The notes: generated by a model from the sequence alone, not told the origin. 64,000 bases of DNA from Cucumis sativus (GCF_000004075.3 NC_026661.2:2914001-2978000), one strand, 5' to 3'; numbered from the stretch's first letter, positions 1 through 11,964 are shown. Program-made: numbers and translations.

Positions 1-410
1 ATTGGCTTGTTTTTCTTGGTATAATTCTCTTATATCTTGGAAAACCAAGAAGCAACAAAATGATGTCTTAACGATGTCTTGTTTGTCAATAAAGACTAAG
101 TATCGCTCCATGCCCTTGATAGCTCTCAAGTGGCTTAAAGTGTTGCTTGGAAGCCTTGGGGTGGATCATCCATTTGACATAAATATATTTTGTGACATTT
201 AGTTTACACTACATGTTCCTCAACAGTCTTTCATAAACAAACTACACACATAAATGTGGATTGTCATCATGTTCGTGATGCTCATGACACTGTTGCTACG
301 AGTCAAGTTTCTATAAACAAACAACTTGCATATATCTTTATGAAAACCTTGGAAAAACAACAACTTATTTTATATTTTCGACCAGTTGGACATTTGCAAT
401 TCTTCTCATA
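1..410 (+). mobile_element. Ty1/Copia retroelement fossil, pol C-terminal fragment
   Basis: The translation resembles the end of a Copia polyprotein. An RNase H stretch carries ISWKTKKQQ, then a degenerate TKYRSM block, then WLKVLLGSLGV, and a piece resembling CDN-type RNase H sequence. Further on, DCHHVRDAH followed by NKQLAYIFMKTL matches the usual 'DCHFVRDA...QLADIFTKAL' end of these proteins. The fragment enters from the left window edge, so its full extent is unknown. It is clearly broken, with a few breaks, and no LTR or target-site duplication can be recognised to its right. It looks old. The family assignment rests on recalled motifs, not on a search. Confidence 0.75.
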
Positions 411-444
411 CTCTAACTTTAATGTAGAGATTAAAAACAAATAA

Positions 445-2250
445 GAAAATGATTAAAAACAATAATAAAGAAAATTAAAAGTCAGGATAATTAAAGTGTT
501 TTTCAATAAATAAATAAATAGCCACTTACACTTCCAACAAAAAAAAAAAAAGAAAAAAAAATTAAACAAAAACTCATGTACATATTTTGACCTCTTTGCC
601 ACTTTTTAATTTAAAACCTCTAGTCTTTTGAAACATACAGATATCAATTAAGCTAAAATCATATGGTTAATTATATATATCTATATAATCTTATTTTATA
701 ACACATATTGATTATGTTTATGATTAAAAATAAAATCACCTTATATGTTCATGTAACTAATATTTGTTTTTCATAATTAAAATAAAATAATTTAAGAATT
801 ATTCTAAATGTCAAAACATTTGAAAATATAACAAATTTCATATTCGGTTACTTTTCAAATTTCATATTCTATGACTGACATATAAATATTATTAATCGTA
901 CTATATTTGAAAATGTAAAAGAAAAAAATCTTTTTAAATTCCAGATAGGTAATATCTCCCATAGTTATCAAAATAACAAAACAATATAAAAAATATTAGG
1001 TTGAGAACCAAGAGCTTGTGTTCAATTTTCCTACTCCAATTACATAAATAGAAAAAAATAAAAAGTATTTACATCGCGTAACAAAAAAAAATTGTGTTTG
1101 GGTTAAAATTTTGGTTATCCATTTTGAACTTGGATTAAAATTGTGGTATGGAGACCGTAAATAGTTTGTCCCGATGAGAATGACCAATTTAAAGAATATT
1201 AAGATTTAGAGTTGTAACTTCTTTTTTTACTTTTTTTTAATCCATTATACCTTTTGTATACAAAAATTCTTTTCCCTAAGTGTAAAAAATGATACCGGAT
1301 ACGACAAATTCACAGATACAGTGTATTTGCAAAAATCATCAATTTTGAAAAATATTAAATAATTTTTTATTTTCGAACTATACAAGATTACACCTTTAAT
1401 ATTTATCAATATTTATAATTTTTTTAATTTAAATATCTCCAAAATACATATCCTAAAGTCGTGCCAGTTGATATCCCTAAAATAATGACAAACATAAATT
1501 CAATAATTCCATTTATTTATATTTCAAAATATTTATAAAAATTTAAATTTAAAATATTATAATTCCCTACATTCATCCACTTATTTTATTAAAAATTATA
1601 TCATGTTATTTGATTATATAATAATGACAAACATAAATTCGTGCCATCTCCTAAAATCGTGTCATTTTGAAAACAACAAAATGTTGTTTTCAAATATCAT
1701 TACACAATACTAATTTAAATCTTAAACTAATAATTGTATTAATTTAAATCTAAATATTTTTATAAATGCATTGGTCTAATCTTGAATATCCAAATAAAGG
1801 ATAACAGAGAGTTTAACTTAATAAATTTATAACAATTTAAAGTCTAAATTAACGCCATTATTATTAGTTTGGATTTAAAATGGATAAAGTTTTAGAAATT
1901 TAGAGTTTAAATAGATAAAGTTATTAGTTTAAGATTTAAAATTATAAAATTAATTAATTAGATTTAAATGGATATAAAATCCCAAATTTATAGTATAAGA
2001 TAAATAAATAAAATAAAATAAAACCTTTTCTTTACCACGTGTTCATACGTTCACTGGTAGAATAATGAGAGATTTTGGGGGAAAAGCTCCGGTGGCTACG
2101 GTAATCTTGAACTGACATCATAATTCATAATCCTATTCCTGACCCATCAAATAAATTTATATAAATTTCGTTTTTTTTTATCGGCCACACGATTGAGAAA
2201 GAAAGAGAACTAATTTTTTTGAAAAAGAATAAATAGGTAAAAGATATAAT
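445..2250. other. AT-rich intergenic DNA, no gene seen
   Basis: The stretch is very AT-rich, with poly-A and poly-T runs and no reading frame resembling a protein. A 21-bp direct repeat (AATAATGACAAACATAAATTC) occurs at 1481-1501 and again at 1620-1640. In both places a CCTAAA..TCGTG string lies close by in different order, which suggests a shuffled local duplication. The last part should include the promoter of the LRR gene, but no convincing TATA box was fixed. Confidence 0.6.
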
Positions 2251-2699
2251 CAATCGTATTAGATACTGGTGGAGCTACAAACTTTGCGGCTTATACAAGG
2301 TAAGAAAGGAGGACCATCAATATCAAATCAGATTAAAGAGAGAAGGAAACTAAGTTATTGTTCTTAATTCTTATGGCCTATAGCTTCCTTCTATTTTATT
2401 TGTGGACTAGATTTTGATTTGTTCTAGGGAATATAATTAAAGTTATTTACATGGGGTTTTTGATGAACTAGAATTGTCGACACGACAGGAATCGAATTCT
2501 GAATTCTTTTGAAACAAATTCAAATTCCCAATTTATTATTTCATTCTTTGATTGTCTGGTTTTGTCTAATTTTGTCTTAACTCTTATCTGTTTTTCTTGA
2601 TGAATTTTTTATTTCTCAGAAAAAAAAATTGATTGAAAATCTGTGGCCGTCGATTTTTGCTCTTAAATCATGGTTTAAAGTTTAGGGTTGTCGTTCAGG

Positions 2700-3684
2700 T
2701 ACCGTCAGTCTGGCGTTGAATGTAATGTAACAATGTAAAGCTAAAGAGGGGCCTTTTTTTTCGTATTCATTGCCAGAAAAGACAGAAGGGATTCTCTCTT
2801 CCATGAGATTGAAGTTTTTTCATAACTATGTTTGGTGAAAAAGGTTAGATCATCGATTCTTCCATTTGTTCTATAATTGCAACTCTTTTTCCTTAATGGG
2901 GTTTTCGTTTCATTGAAGATTAAGTCATCTCTGAGCTTTTTTTTTTATTTTTTTTTATTTTTTATTTTTATTTGGATTGTAACTCTTCATTTAAGATGAA
3001 TCTTTGCCATAGAAGTTGCTGAAATCTTGTTCTTGTTATTGGTTGAATTGTTATATAGGATTTGGAAACAAAACTATTTGTTGTATTTATCTTCTTGAAG
3101 ATTGTTTTATCCTATGGATGGTTTGTTTGTTTTATGAAATCATGCTCTTGTTATTTAGGATTTGGAAACAGAACCATTTGTTGTATCTTTTTTAGATTGC
3201 TTTATCATTTGGATGGCATGGCGGTTTGTTTTCTGAATCTGTATTTATATTTTCTTTTGGTTGTTTATCAGGCTTGGATCTCTTCTACATGTATGTATTG
3301 GTTTAGTCTCCCTAGTGGTAAAGAAAACTCCCTTCACTCTGGCAGCTGCAACTAGCTCCAAGTCTTCTCGCACCTTCAAATGGGTGTGGGATAATGGAGT
3401 GATATCTCTTGGTGTTTTGAGGAAATCAAGATCATCACACATTTGGAGATTGTGTCGTGTTTTAGAGGGGCTGTCGCTCGATTACGGCTAAGGTTATTAT
3501 TGGCTAAACATTGTTGAAACTATCTATGTAGTTGTTCTTCCGATTCGTCTTGTAAGGATTAGACCTTTGTTTTAGGACTTGTCATTAAACGAGCAAGTTG
3601 GTTTTTGTTATCGATTTAATATTGTGTACAGCAAATGTAGGCTGTCTGTGGATGTAGTTTTTCAGTTGGTCCTCCTTCTCCACA
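2700..3684 (+). promoter_or_regulatory. Probable 5' leader and leader intron of the LRR gene
   Basis: This region lies before the start codon at 3685. A good acceptor (TTTATCAG) ends at 3271 after a pyrimidine-rich tract, so a leader exon probably runs from 3272 into the coding exon. Several tiny upstream reading frames lie in it: ATG at 3289 (five codons to TAG), ATG at 3379 (four codons to TAA) and an ATG-GAG-TGA near 3395. A longer open stretch to 3491 has no recognisable similarity. If transcribed, these frames could lower translation of the main protein. The transcript start was not located. Confidence 0.4.
3058..3240. repeat. 100-bp-period imperfect tandem duplication
   Basis: TTTGGAAACAAAACTATTTG at 3061 recurs as TTTGGAAACAGAACCATTTG at 3161, and the flanking TTGTTGTAT, TTTTATC and GGATGG blocks follow in the same order. 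It lies in the presumed leader intron of the LRR gene. Confidence 0.75.
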
Positions 3685-6057
3685 ATGGTTATATTTTCTT
3701 GTTTCCATGCTCACAATCATAACCACAAAGTAAAGGTAAATGGAAAGACTCACTTCTGGACATTGACGTATATTGCTTCAATTAATACAGGTTGTGTATA
3801 ATTGATTTCGTCTGTCCGTGTCATATACAGAAAATGGGCCAACAATCTCCCGAAGCAATGCAGAAATCACTTCAAGATCTTTCTCAAAGTAATGTCTCAA
3901 AGAATGCTCCTCAGAGTACAACTCCAAATCAATTATTGATAAAGACAGGGAATGCTAAACAAGATATCAACAGAGCATATCACATGACTTCCATCATTGA
4001 GAATAGCAGAATGGCTAATGAGACGTGTCGCCTGAAAAAAAGTCAGTCCCTAGGAAGCATGCCATATGGGGATGGTTTGGCTGGTGCAGACAACGACACT
4101 GAAGAAGGCAGAGTACTTTCCTGTGACCGTTCCCAATGTAGGCTTGAGATTTCAGATTCTGAAAAGGCTCGAGGATTGGGCATCTCTGATCGGTTTAAAG
4201 ACACTGTAGCCTCGGATTCTATTCGTGCAAATTCTGGTGCTGTTATTAAAGAAGAAATCTTCTCTATCGATGACCCGGCATGTAGAGAAATGGAAGGTGG
4301 GGATAATGCTGGTTCTATGCTATCTTTTGATGGTGATAATAGGAATTATACACCTAGCACCACACAAATGATTGTAAAATCATGTTCAATGCCGAACTTT
4401 GATGCCTCATCACCTGTTTCTGGTGGTTCTCCCTGTAAGGATTTCCTACCACCATCGAGATCTTCTGATGATCTCCAGCTCTTTGTTCCAAGGCATGGAG
4501 AGATCTCACTTCATGAGATGGAAGTCCAAGTAAATGGATCGCAATCAAGAGAAGATATTGTGCATGAGAATGAGAAAATTTATTATGAAAATTTTTCGGA
4601 TGACGGAAAAGATTCTTACCACGATGTTGAGCGGGACTGGAAAACATCAGTTGTAGATGAAATAAATCCAAGGGAGGCTCTACAAGAAGAATCTGAATCC
4701 CCGGTATATTATCTGAATGAATTGCCAACCAATGACTTCAGGATGAAGCGTATTGAGGAGTGGGTCAGTGATCTTCAACATTGTAATTCGTGTGATGAAA
4801 CAACTGAAGTATATGAATCTGCTGTTAATGAAGTGAAAAGAGATTCTAGTATAGAAACTGGTTCCAGTGTTGGACGAGTCGATTCCAAAGTGACTGCAGG
4901 CATGGAAGCTGCTAAGAGATATATATCTTCAATGAATGCAGCAGCCACTACTGCACAATTGGCAAACCATGGATTGGTTGTGATCCCATTTCTTAGCGCA
5001 TTTGGAAGCTTAAAGGTGCTCAATCTACCAGCAAACTCCATAGGTTTGTAAGTTTAAGCTCTTCTGTTCAGAATTGAACTTTCTTCACATTTTCATTATT
5101 ATGTGGATCAGCCAGATGAACATTAAGACAACGCAGTCCTCTAATAGCAGTTATGATACATTATCTTTGTAGGAAAAATTACTGCTGGTGCTCTACCCCG
5201 AGGTTTACATAGCCTGAATTTGTCGAAAAATAACATTGCAAACATTGAAGGCTTACGGGAATTGACACGACTACGTATGCTGGATTTGAGCTATAACCGG
5301 ATATGCCGAATTGGACATGGTATGTTTCCCAAATTCTAAACTCTGTTTTGTTTGAAGACTGAAAAAATTATGATAATGTTGCCTGAAAAAATTATGATCG
5401 AAAACTGAAGAAATTATGGTAATCTTGCCTCTCATCTCTCCTTTTAATCTTGATGAAGGCTTGGCTTCTTGCTCATCGTTGAAGGAGTTGTATTTAGCTG
5501 GAAATAAAATTAGTGACGTAGAAGGTCTTCACCGACTCTTAAAATTATGCATACTCGACCTACGCTTTAACAAGATATCAACAGCCAAGAGTCTCGGTCA
5601 ACTCGCTGCCAATTACAATTCTTTGCAAGTCATCAGCTTGGAAGGCAACCCTGCACAGAAGAATGTTGGAGACGACCAATTGAAGAAACAGCTGCAGAGC
5701 CTTCTTCCACATCTGGTTTACTATAACCGACAGCCCACCAAAGGCGGTACCTTGAAGGATGGTACTGACCGGTCAGTCCGCCTAGGCATAAGTAGCCATC
5801 AGCTCGAGCATGGTGCAAGACCAGATCACAAGAGCGTGAGGAAGATTGCTCACAGCCACAGAAGCCAGGGATTCGTCTCGCCTAGACGATCCAAGCTTCG
5901 CCATGGAAATGTCCATGCACTGCCCCCTACTGGAAGTAAAGTAAATGGCAGTACTCGACAACACCATCGTCTTGAAATGAGCAGTAGGCGATTAGAGTAT
6001 AAATCAGACTCTCTTATGCGACGGAGTCGAAGTGAGGGAACCTTGGCAGATCTTTGA
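3685..6057 (+). CDS. Leucine-rich-repeat protein, outer-arm-dynein-light-chain-1-like (At1g78230 type)
   Basis: Exons 3685-3735, 3831-5043, 5173-5319 and 5459-6057 join in phase to give 669 residues. The first exon encodes only MVIFSCFHAHNHNHKVK, and a short MV-x-FSCF-x-AH N-terminus of this sort is what I recall for the plant family. Residues about 18-415 are acidic, serine-rich and probably disordered. A block of SDS22-like leucine-rich repeats follows: FGSLKVLNLPANSI, LHSLNLSKNNIANIEGL, LRMLDLSYNRI, LKELYLAGNKISDVEGL, LCILDLRFNKI and LQVISLEGNP. The tail is basic and rich in His, Arg and Ser. The second intron uses a weak GTTTGT donor at 5044; a nearby GTAAGT at 5048 would break the frame. 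SDS22-type repeats bind partner proteins. Flowering plants lack motile cilia, so the 'dynein light chain' name reflects repeat similarity only. Function is unknown. The downstream USP gene is convergent. Confidence 0.85.
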
Positions 6058-6107
6058 GTTAATTATTTATTACCGTACTTATTGAATGAGTTAAGTCGTC
6101 TGGACTA

Positions 6108-6173
6108 CTCTTTTGAGCTTAGTTTTTAGTGTTCAATAATCTCTTTTGAGCTTAGTTTTTAGTGTTCAATAAT
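6108..6173. repeat. Two perfect 33-bp tandem copies in the LRR gene 3' UTR
   Basis: The unit beginning CTCTTTTGAGCTTAG occupies 6108-6140 and again 6141-6173 without a difference; a third copy begins (CTCT) and then diverges. It starts 50 bp after the stop codon. Perfect identity points to a recent slippage or duplication event. Confidence 0.9.
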
Positions 6174-6423
6174 CTCTCAAGCCCAATGTTATCAAAATTT
6201 GAATTTTCGTAATGGATTTACTTTATTTTGAGTTTCAGAATGTGATAGTTGTCTCCATGTGAATCAATATATTAAAATTCCACAACTCTTTACTTTAGAT
6301 AATTGCTCAAAACTTAGTAGGTAAAGAAACATGGGATGAATATGTAAGATATGCACTGTTATATATGAAAAGTAGAGTGTGAGAAGAACATTACACAAAT
6401 AGAAACTAATATCTGAGCATACA

Positions 6424-6552
6424 GTTTTTTGTTCTTCAAACGGAGGATATGAAATACTTTTTCACCATGTACAAATGGAAAATGGAAATCTCTAACCATA
6501 AAGGTTTTTGTTCTTCCAACAAAAGATATGAAATATTTTCATCATGTACAAA
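6424..6552. repeat. 79-bp-period imperfect duplication between convergent genes
   Basis: The block GTTCTTCAAACGGAGGATAT..CATGTACAAA at 6431-6474 recurs as GTTCTTCCAACAAAAGATAT..CATGTACAAA at 6510-6552. It lies in the likely 3' UTR of the USP gene on the minus strand. Confidence 0.75.
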
Positions 6553-6578
6553 CAACAAACTCTTCAAGTCAACTCAAT

Positions 6579-8325
6579 TCACTCAGCAATCTTCTCTACC
6601 TTTGTCACCTGTACAGTTTCTGTATTAAAAAAAGTTCAAGCATGTCAGAGTTCTTAGTGATTATTGCTAAATAATGCAGAATTTTAGGCCTGAAAACAGA
6701 CTATAACACACAATCAAATGTGCTCAAATCAGAGTTTACCCTAACATATACTACATATTAAAAAACAAATTACAATCACTTAGTTGCCAAGAAGTCAAAT
6801 TTCAATTGAAATTTAGCTTACATGAACAGACTACCAGCCACAAACAACCATTCACCTCATTTAATCATCTGCTCAAGAGGAAAGACAACAGACGAATCTT
6901 ATTATACAGGGCTATGTAACATTTATAAGAACTGCAAACTATCATTCAAGAAACTAGATATAAAAAAAACTATACTTCGAATTTTCAATCCGTTCTTAAA
7001 AGGAAAGTCAAACGAACAAACAAACCATAATTTATATCTGAATTTCTAAATTCATAATTGACAAGTCCTAGATATATCTAGAAGTCTCTAAAACAATGAC
7101 CAAAAATGGGAGTCTATGATTAGCTGGTCCATAATTTCCCTGATGTCCCCTTCAACTCTGCTTATAACAAACATCAAACAAATCACTTACTAGTTGGGGG
7201 AAAAAGACAGATTTGGGACAGATTTCTAACCTTCAAGTGAAATGCTATTTGATATTCTAAATTCCAAGCAAACTACTCCATGGAAGTCCAGGAAATTATG
7301 AACAGACTCTTTGGAAATGGCCAATGAAAAGACTGCAATACATCACCCTCACCACCCAGAAATCTAATCAATAGATACAATCTATTTTCCAACAGGAAAA
7401 AAAAAAAAAAAAAAGAGAATCTAATGATGAACAGAGAGATGGAAAGATCCAATCTCAGGTAAAAGGCGCATAAGGATCAAGCAATTGACGAGCAAAAAAT
7501 ATATACCCAAACACAAACATAACACAAAATGAACCCACAAGATTGAGATAAATAATGTCAAGAACTCGAACCTTTGACCTCCTCGTCACCATCATGATAC
7601 TCCTGCTCATCTTCAGGCACTGGATCAAGCTCCACTTCCTCCCTAATAATACTCTTCACCGAGCCGCCGGCTTCAGCATCTCCATGACGAGAACCATCCT
7701 TGTCATCCGGATACCTAACCACCACCACCGGACACACACAATGGTGAACGCAGTAATCGCTAACACTTCCAAGTCGGCCCTTAGTAATTCGCTTTGAGGC
7801 GCCAAAACCTCTGCTCCCCATGATAACAGCACTAAGCCCTAATCGTTCAACTTCGAGGCAGAGTCTTTCCTTCATGTCATGGTCTTTGACTATGTGAATC
7901 TTGAAAGGAATATTAGCCTCCACTAAAGGTTGAGCCAAGTCAGCAGCCTTGGTCGTAGTGAAATTATCGAAATCATCTTCCATCTTTCGTTGCGTTTCTT
8001 CAGCGCTTACCTCGTCGCTGCTGCTATTCCTTTGATGAAGGTCAACTGATCCCCAATCAGCTCCATAAAGAACGCTTGTAGGCTGAACGTGAAGAAAAAA
8101 CACCAAATCACCAGGACGGAGATAGTTCTGAACAGCCCAACGGACGGCGTATGCACTCTCATCGCTCAAATCAACAGCGATAGCGATTCTCCGCTGAGAA
8201 TCCAATGAATGACGCGGTGATAAAAAGGAACCCGGTGACGACGGTTGGATTTGAACGACGGCATTAGGACTGATGCCGTCAAGAACAGTAGATTCCAACT
8301 CCGATCGTGTAGGTTGAAGACTCAT
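6579..8325 (-). CDS. Universal stress protein, PHOS32/PHOS34-like
   Basis: Exon 1 is 8325-7572 and exon 2 is a 41-nt piece at 6619-6579, joined in phase across a ~950-bp intron to give 264 residues. The start chosen is MSLQPTRSEL; an upstream in-frame ATG at 8391 is less likely because family members start near here. After a Ser/Pro-rich leader (SPGSFLSPRHS) comes one USP fold: RRIAIAVDLSDESAYAVRWA, the first strand and helix; LVFFLHVQPTSVLYGADWG; then the nucleotide-loop region MGSRGFGASKRITKGRLGS and SDYCVHHCVCPVVVVRYPDD. This arrangement is characteristic of plant PHOS32/34, which are phosphorylated after elicitor treatment; the Ser-Pro motifs could be the sites. The C-terminus is acidic. 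Without the second exon the frame stops four codons into the intron. The splice to TVQVTKVEKIAE is my inference from consensus sites and phase. Confidence 0.88.
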
Positions 8326-8544
8326 AGTGGGAAATTTCGGAATACGGTGTGATCGACGGTTGAAGGAAATTGAAATTCGATGGGGAAACAAAATTTATAA
8401 AGAAGAAAGTGGGAAATAAAGAACAAAGTAGAAATGCAAATGGAGAATGTGAAGAATTGGAAGAAGGAAGAAGATGGAGAAGACAAAATGAGTTGCAAAC
8501 AAGAATTAGTTAAGAAAGCGTTGGAAAATTGACCGACGATTCCA

Positions 8545-8562
8545 TTTATAACCAAACCCTAA
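8545..8562 (-). promoter_or_regulatory. TATA box and telo-box upstream of the USP gene
   Basis: On the minus strand TATAAA lies at 8550-8545, about 220 bp before the ATG. Just upstream of it, the plus strand reads AAACCCTAA at 8554-8562, a telo-box-like element found in many plant promoters. The start of transcription would be near 8515. Confidence 0.5.
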
Positions 8563-8564
8563 CG

Positions 8565-9060
8565 GTAATTAATTAGTTTAATGTTCTTCCTTAATTATCA
8601 TTATCCATCGCATTAGTTCCTTCCAACACCAAAATTGTTATTTATTAATTATTATTTCCCCCATTTCTTTTTCGTTACCAAAGAAGTGCTTTTTTATGTG
8701 TTATTATGAGGTGTTTTTAATTGTTTTGGAGTTATTTATAGATTTACTTAATTAAGGCTATTGTTTGGATCCAAGCCTTTGAAATAGACATATACGGTCT
8801 TAAATCAATTAAACTACACTTTGGTAGACAATATTAGTGAAATTAAAAGTTGTATGTTTCCTATGATTGAATAGGTAAGAATTAACTTAATGGTGTAGTT
8901 GTGGATATTAATACATAATGAGTATACCACTTTTGTTAGAGACTCAAATATGCCTTCTCTTTTCACCTAGTACTAAAACAACTCTCCATTTCTTCTTCTT
9001 TCTGCTCTTTCTTTTAATATTCTTTCTTTACCGCTTTAACTTTGTATATAATCTTTTAAA
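8565..9060. other. AT-rich intergenic DNA upstream of the USP gene
   Basis: No reading frame or RNA gene is recognisable. The part next to the USP gene may hold further promoter elements. Confidence 0.5.
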
Positions 9061-9064
9061 TATG

Positions 9065-9520
9065 TAGCGACCTAAATGGATTGGATTGAATTTTTTTTAG
9101 ATCAACTCGAATTTTTTATCAAATTGACAACCCAAATAAGATATTCAACCCTTGGATTAAGTTGTTGTCGGTCGGGTTATTTATTTATTTTATTTTCTTA
9201 TTTTAAGTGTATTGTTTATTAAGAGCTAAAATTTCATAAAACTTAAATGAAACTCAAAATGTTAAATATCAAAATATATTCAATTTATCTATTACAAAAT
9301 TTAAAAAACCTTCGTAATAATATGTATGAATTATAATATTCATAAGTTGTAATGTATATTTTAATAATATTGGAAATTTGGGTTAGGTTGGGTCAACCCA
9401 TATTTTTCAAAATGTAACCCGACCCGAAAAAACATACAAAATTCAACCCAATCCTTACAATTTGGGTTAAGTAGGTGTGAATAGTTAAGGTTGTTAAGTT
9501 ATTTGAATACCCCTAATGCA
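9065..9520. repeat. Possible small non-autonomous hAT-like element
   Basis: The stretch is dense in GGGTT/AACCC words on both strands: GGTCGGGTT near 9173, TTGGGTTAGGTTGGGTCAACCC near 9377-9399, GTAACCCGACCCG near 9413 and TTCAACCCAATCC near 9442. This composition, together with ACCCCTA near 9509-9515 and TAGCGACCTAAATGGA at 9065, resembles the subterminal regions and TAGGGGTGTA-type ends of plant hAT elements. The ends match poorly and no 8-bp target duplication was found, so the boundaries and the assignment are tentative. Confidence 0.4.
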
Positions 9521-9524
9521 TAGT

Positions 9525-10860
9525 TATTTGGTCTTTTAGTCAATAAATATAGAGATTATCAAATCACACTCTTCTTAATCTCTAACGTATCAATATACAT
9601 CTAGTATTTCCTTGCTCGGAAAATATGACCTTAGTGACATGAGACATGAAAAAGACTTAATAATTTTGTGATAGTAAACCTATTTAGAATATTAGAAAAG
9701 TATAAGTTTATCATAACAATTAAACAAGTATCTTTAATATGATGGATTCTATCCAATGGACGGATATACTTCATATTCACATCAATATTCATAAAATACA
9801 ATAAGAAATGAAAACTAAAAGACAATGAATTCACGTACCTTGAATTAAAAATCATTGTATACATAAAAGATAAAATGACGACACATATGTTGTGAGTAAA
9901 TATGGAAACTTGAAAAATTAAATTTCATGAAGATTTCGATGATTGATGCACACAATATTTGCACTCGTTGAACGGGCAACATTGCAATAACAACACCTAT
10001 GCCCTTGAACATTTGACAATGACATTTTTTTTTTGTTTCTTTATGGTGACACATTTTGATTTTTGTTTTGAGTACTCAAACTTGTTGCTGTACATTGATC
10101 GTCATTGATGTAATCCAAGGCTTTTCCTTTTGTTCTCATTATTGAAGTGTTTGTCTATTATTCTTTGTTTTTATACGAGTCTGTACAATTCCACAATTTC
10201 TCTTTTTCTATAATTTCTTTTTAAGTCGTTAAATTAGGTTTTTTAATCCATCACAACATGTTAATTAAAGACATAATCCTGATAATATTGAACTTGTATA
10301 TTTTTACATTCTTTTAATGAACCTTTTAACTCTAATTTGATATGTAGGAAATTATGTAAAAGAGATTTCTAAAAGGAAGTGTTTAAAAGGATGATTAGAG
10401 GCTACAAAAAGTGGAAGTGAGGCCAAAATGAGGTGGCAGCAAAGCAATCACTTGAAACTGAAAAAGAAGATAAAACAATTTGGAAAAGGAAGATTGAAAG
10501 TGATAGAGTCACAGAAGAGAAGAGACAAATAGGCAAAATTACAAGGAAAAAACAAGAGAGAAGGATTTGGTAAAAGAGAATGATAGAACAAATAATTCTT
10601 TCCTTTTGTGTCCTTCCAACGGTAAATTTTAAAGTTTTTACTATCGACTTTAGAATCAAAGTTTAGTTCTTATGATGAGGAAAATATCAATCTGACTCGA
10701 ACAACACTTTCAAATATAACAATAATCTAAACAGCTTTTCAATGATTATGCCAAAGGAAAGTGTCTCTCAACTGTAGGCATAATAAATAACCGTGTGAGT
10801 CTTAAACAATATGAATCAAATCCTCCACTTCACTATTAAATTTACCTTTAAGGAGCTATG
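9525..10860. other. Intergenic DNA, no gene seen
   Basis: Short open frames here lack codon structure and known motifs. The 10400-10660 part is purine-rich on the plus strand (AAGAAGAGA-type runs), which gives a long but low-complexity open frame on the minus strand. No repeat ends or RNA genes were recognised. Confidence 0.5.
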
Positions 10861-10869
10861 AGAGGGGAG

Positions 10870-11960
10870 AGGGCAAACAGATGATTGACTTCCAACAAGA
10901 ACCCGTAGAGATTTAAAGACTACATTATGCTCTCAGATGCCTGTGAACGTCCACAAGTACTAATGGCTGGAAAACATGGTGGAATAAAATGTGGGGAGGC
11001 CAAAATCCCTTCTAAAATCAAGCACTTCATGTGGCAGATTTTTCACACTATCTCCCAACAGACGATGTCTTTGCAGTCGACACGTTAATGTTGATGATAT
11101 TTACATATGTGGGGGGGCCACTGAATAAATGGAATACATCTTCTTTTGCTTGTTCTCAAGTACATCTGCTTGGAGGACTCTTAACCCAACTTGGTCCCAG
11201 ATGGAAGATGCCTCTTTTGTAAATTGTACGTGGACCAACCATTATGGTTGTCTAAACCCAAGCATTTTGCTTTGGCTTGTGTGGGTGTTTGGTTGATATG
11301 GAATGATGGTAATATAATTTTTCATAAAAAGTTTGTTCTATCTATTGCTTGTTGGAGTGGATGAATTAAGCAATACTTAAAGTTTTTTTTTTGTAAGATT
11401 TGTGCTCAGAACAATATCCTTCAAATGAATCTTTTGATATGATCTCCTTTTGGGAAACAAAATTCATCAGTTTTGTTTGTGGATGCATCTTATAAAGAAG
11501 GTGATTATATCACTAGGTTTGGTTGTGTGATTTTGGATCCCTTTGCACATATCTTTCCGGCATCGTATGGAATCTATAATTTCCATCACAATCCTTTGTA
11601 TGTGGAGGTGATAGTGATTTGTGAAATCTCTCATCTCTTGCTCAACAAAAAGAAGGGTGTGCGGGTGAATTGTACATACTTTCTAATTGGCAAGTGCTTA
11701 TCAGCACTACTAATCATTTTATGGATCCAACAGTAAGAATGAGGAGTTGATTCAGAACATCTGGCATTAGTCATCTTCCTTTTCAATATTCATCTTTTGA
11801 TTTAACTATCCCAACCGAAAGAGTGTTGCTCGCAAGTTGACTAAACATGACTCTTATCGTGTGACTTTCACAAGGCACAAATTTTTCCGATTGATTGTCA
11901 TCATGTTCTAAATTTCTTCCTAAAGCTTGAGGATGTCAAGTCATGGTTTGTTGCAGTGTT
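10870..11960 (+). mobile_element. Decayed non-LTR retrotransposon (LINE) 3' portion
   Basis: Several frames together carry the end of a plant LINE polyprotein. First comes the zinc-binding RT-associated region: KIPSKIKHFMWQIFHTISQ near 11010-11066, then RHVNVDDIYICGG near 11078-11117. Then an RNase H segment, FVDASYKEGDYITRFGCVIL, from 11476, and finally NRKSVARKLTKHDSYRVTF near 11814-11873, which matches the usual RNase H tail. The frame shifts repeatedly and stops interrupt it, so it cannot code. The upstream reverse transcriptase core is missing or too decayed to see, as expected from 5' truncation. No poly-A tail with target duplication was resolved. Confidence 0.75.
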
Positions 11961-11964
11961 TTGC

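Noticed and set aside
4354-5041. Long minus-strand frames inside the LRR gene
   Set aside because: They are antisense shadows of a well-supported exon, with no motif of their own.
5048-5053. GTAAGT as donor for the second LRR intron
   Set aside because: It fits the consensus better, but its use leads to a stop shortly after the junction, while the GTTTGT donor at 5044 continues the leucine-rich repeat.
10402-10659. 85-codon hydrophobic frame on the minus strand
   Set aside because: It arises from a purine-rich stretch, lacks any recognisable family, and has no promoter or splice context.
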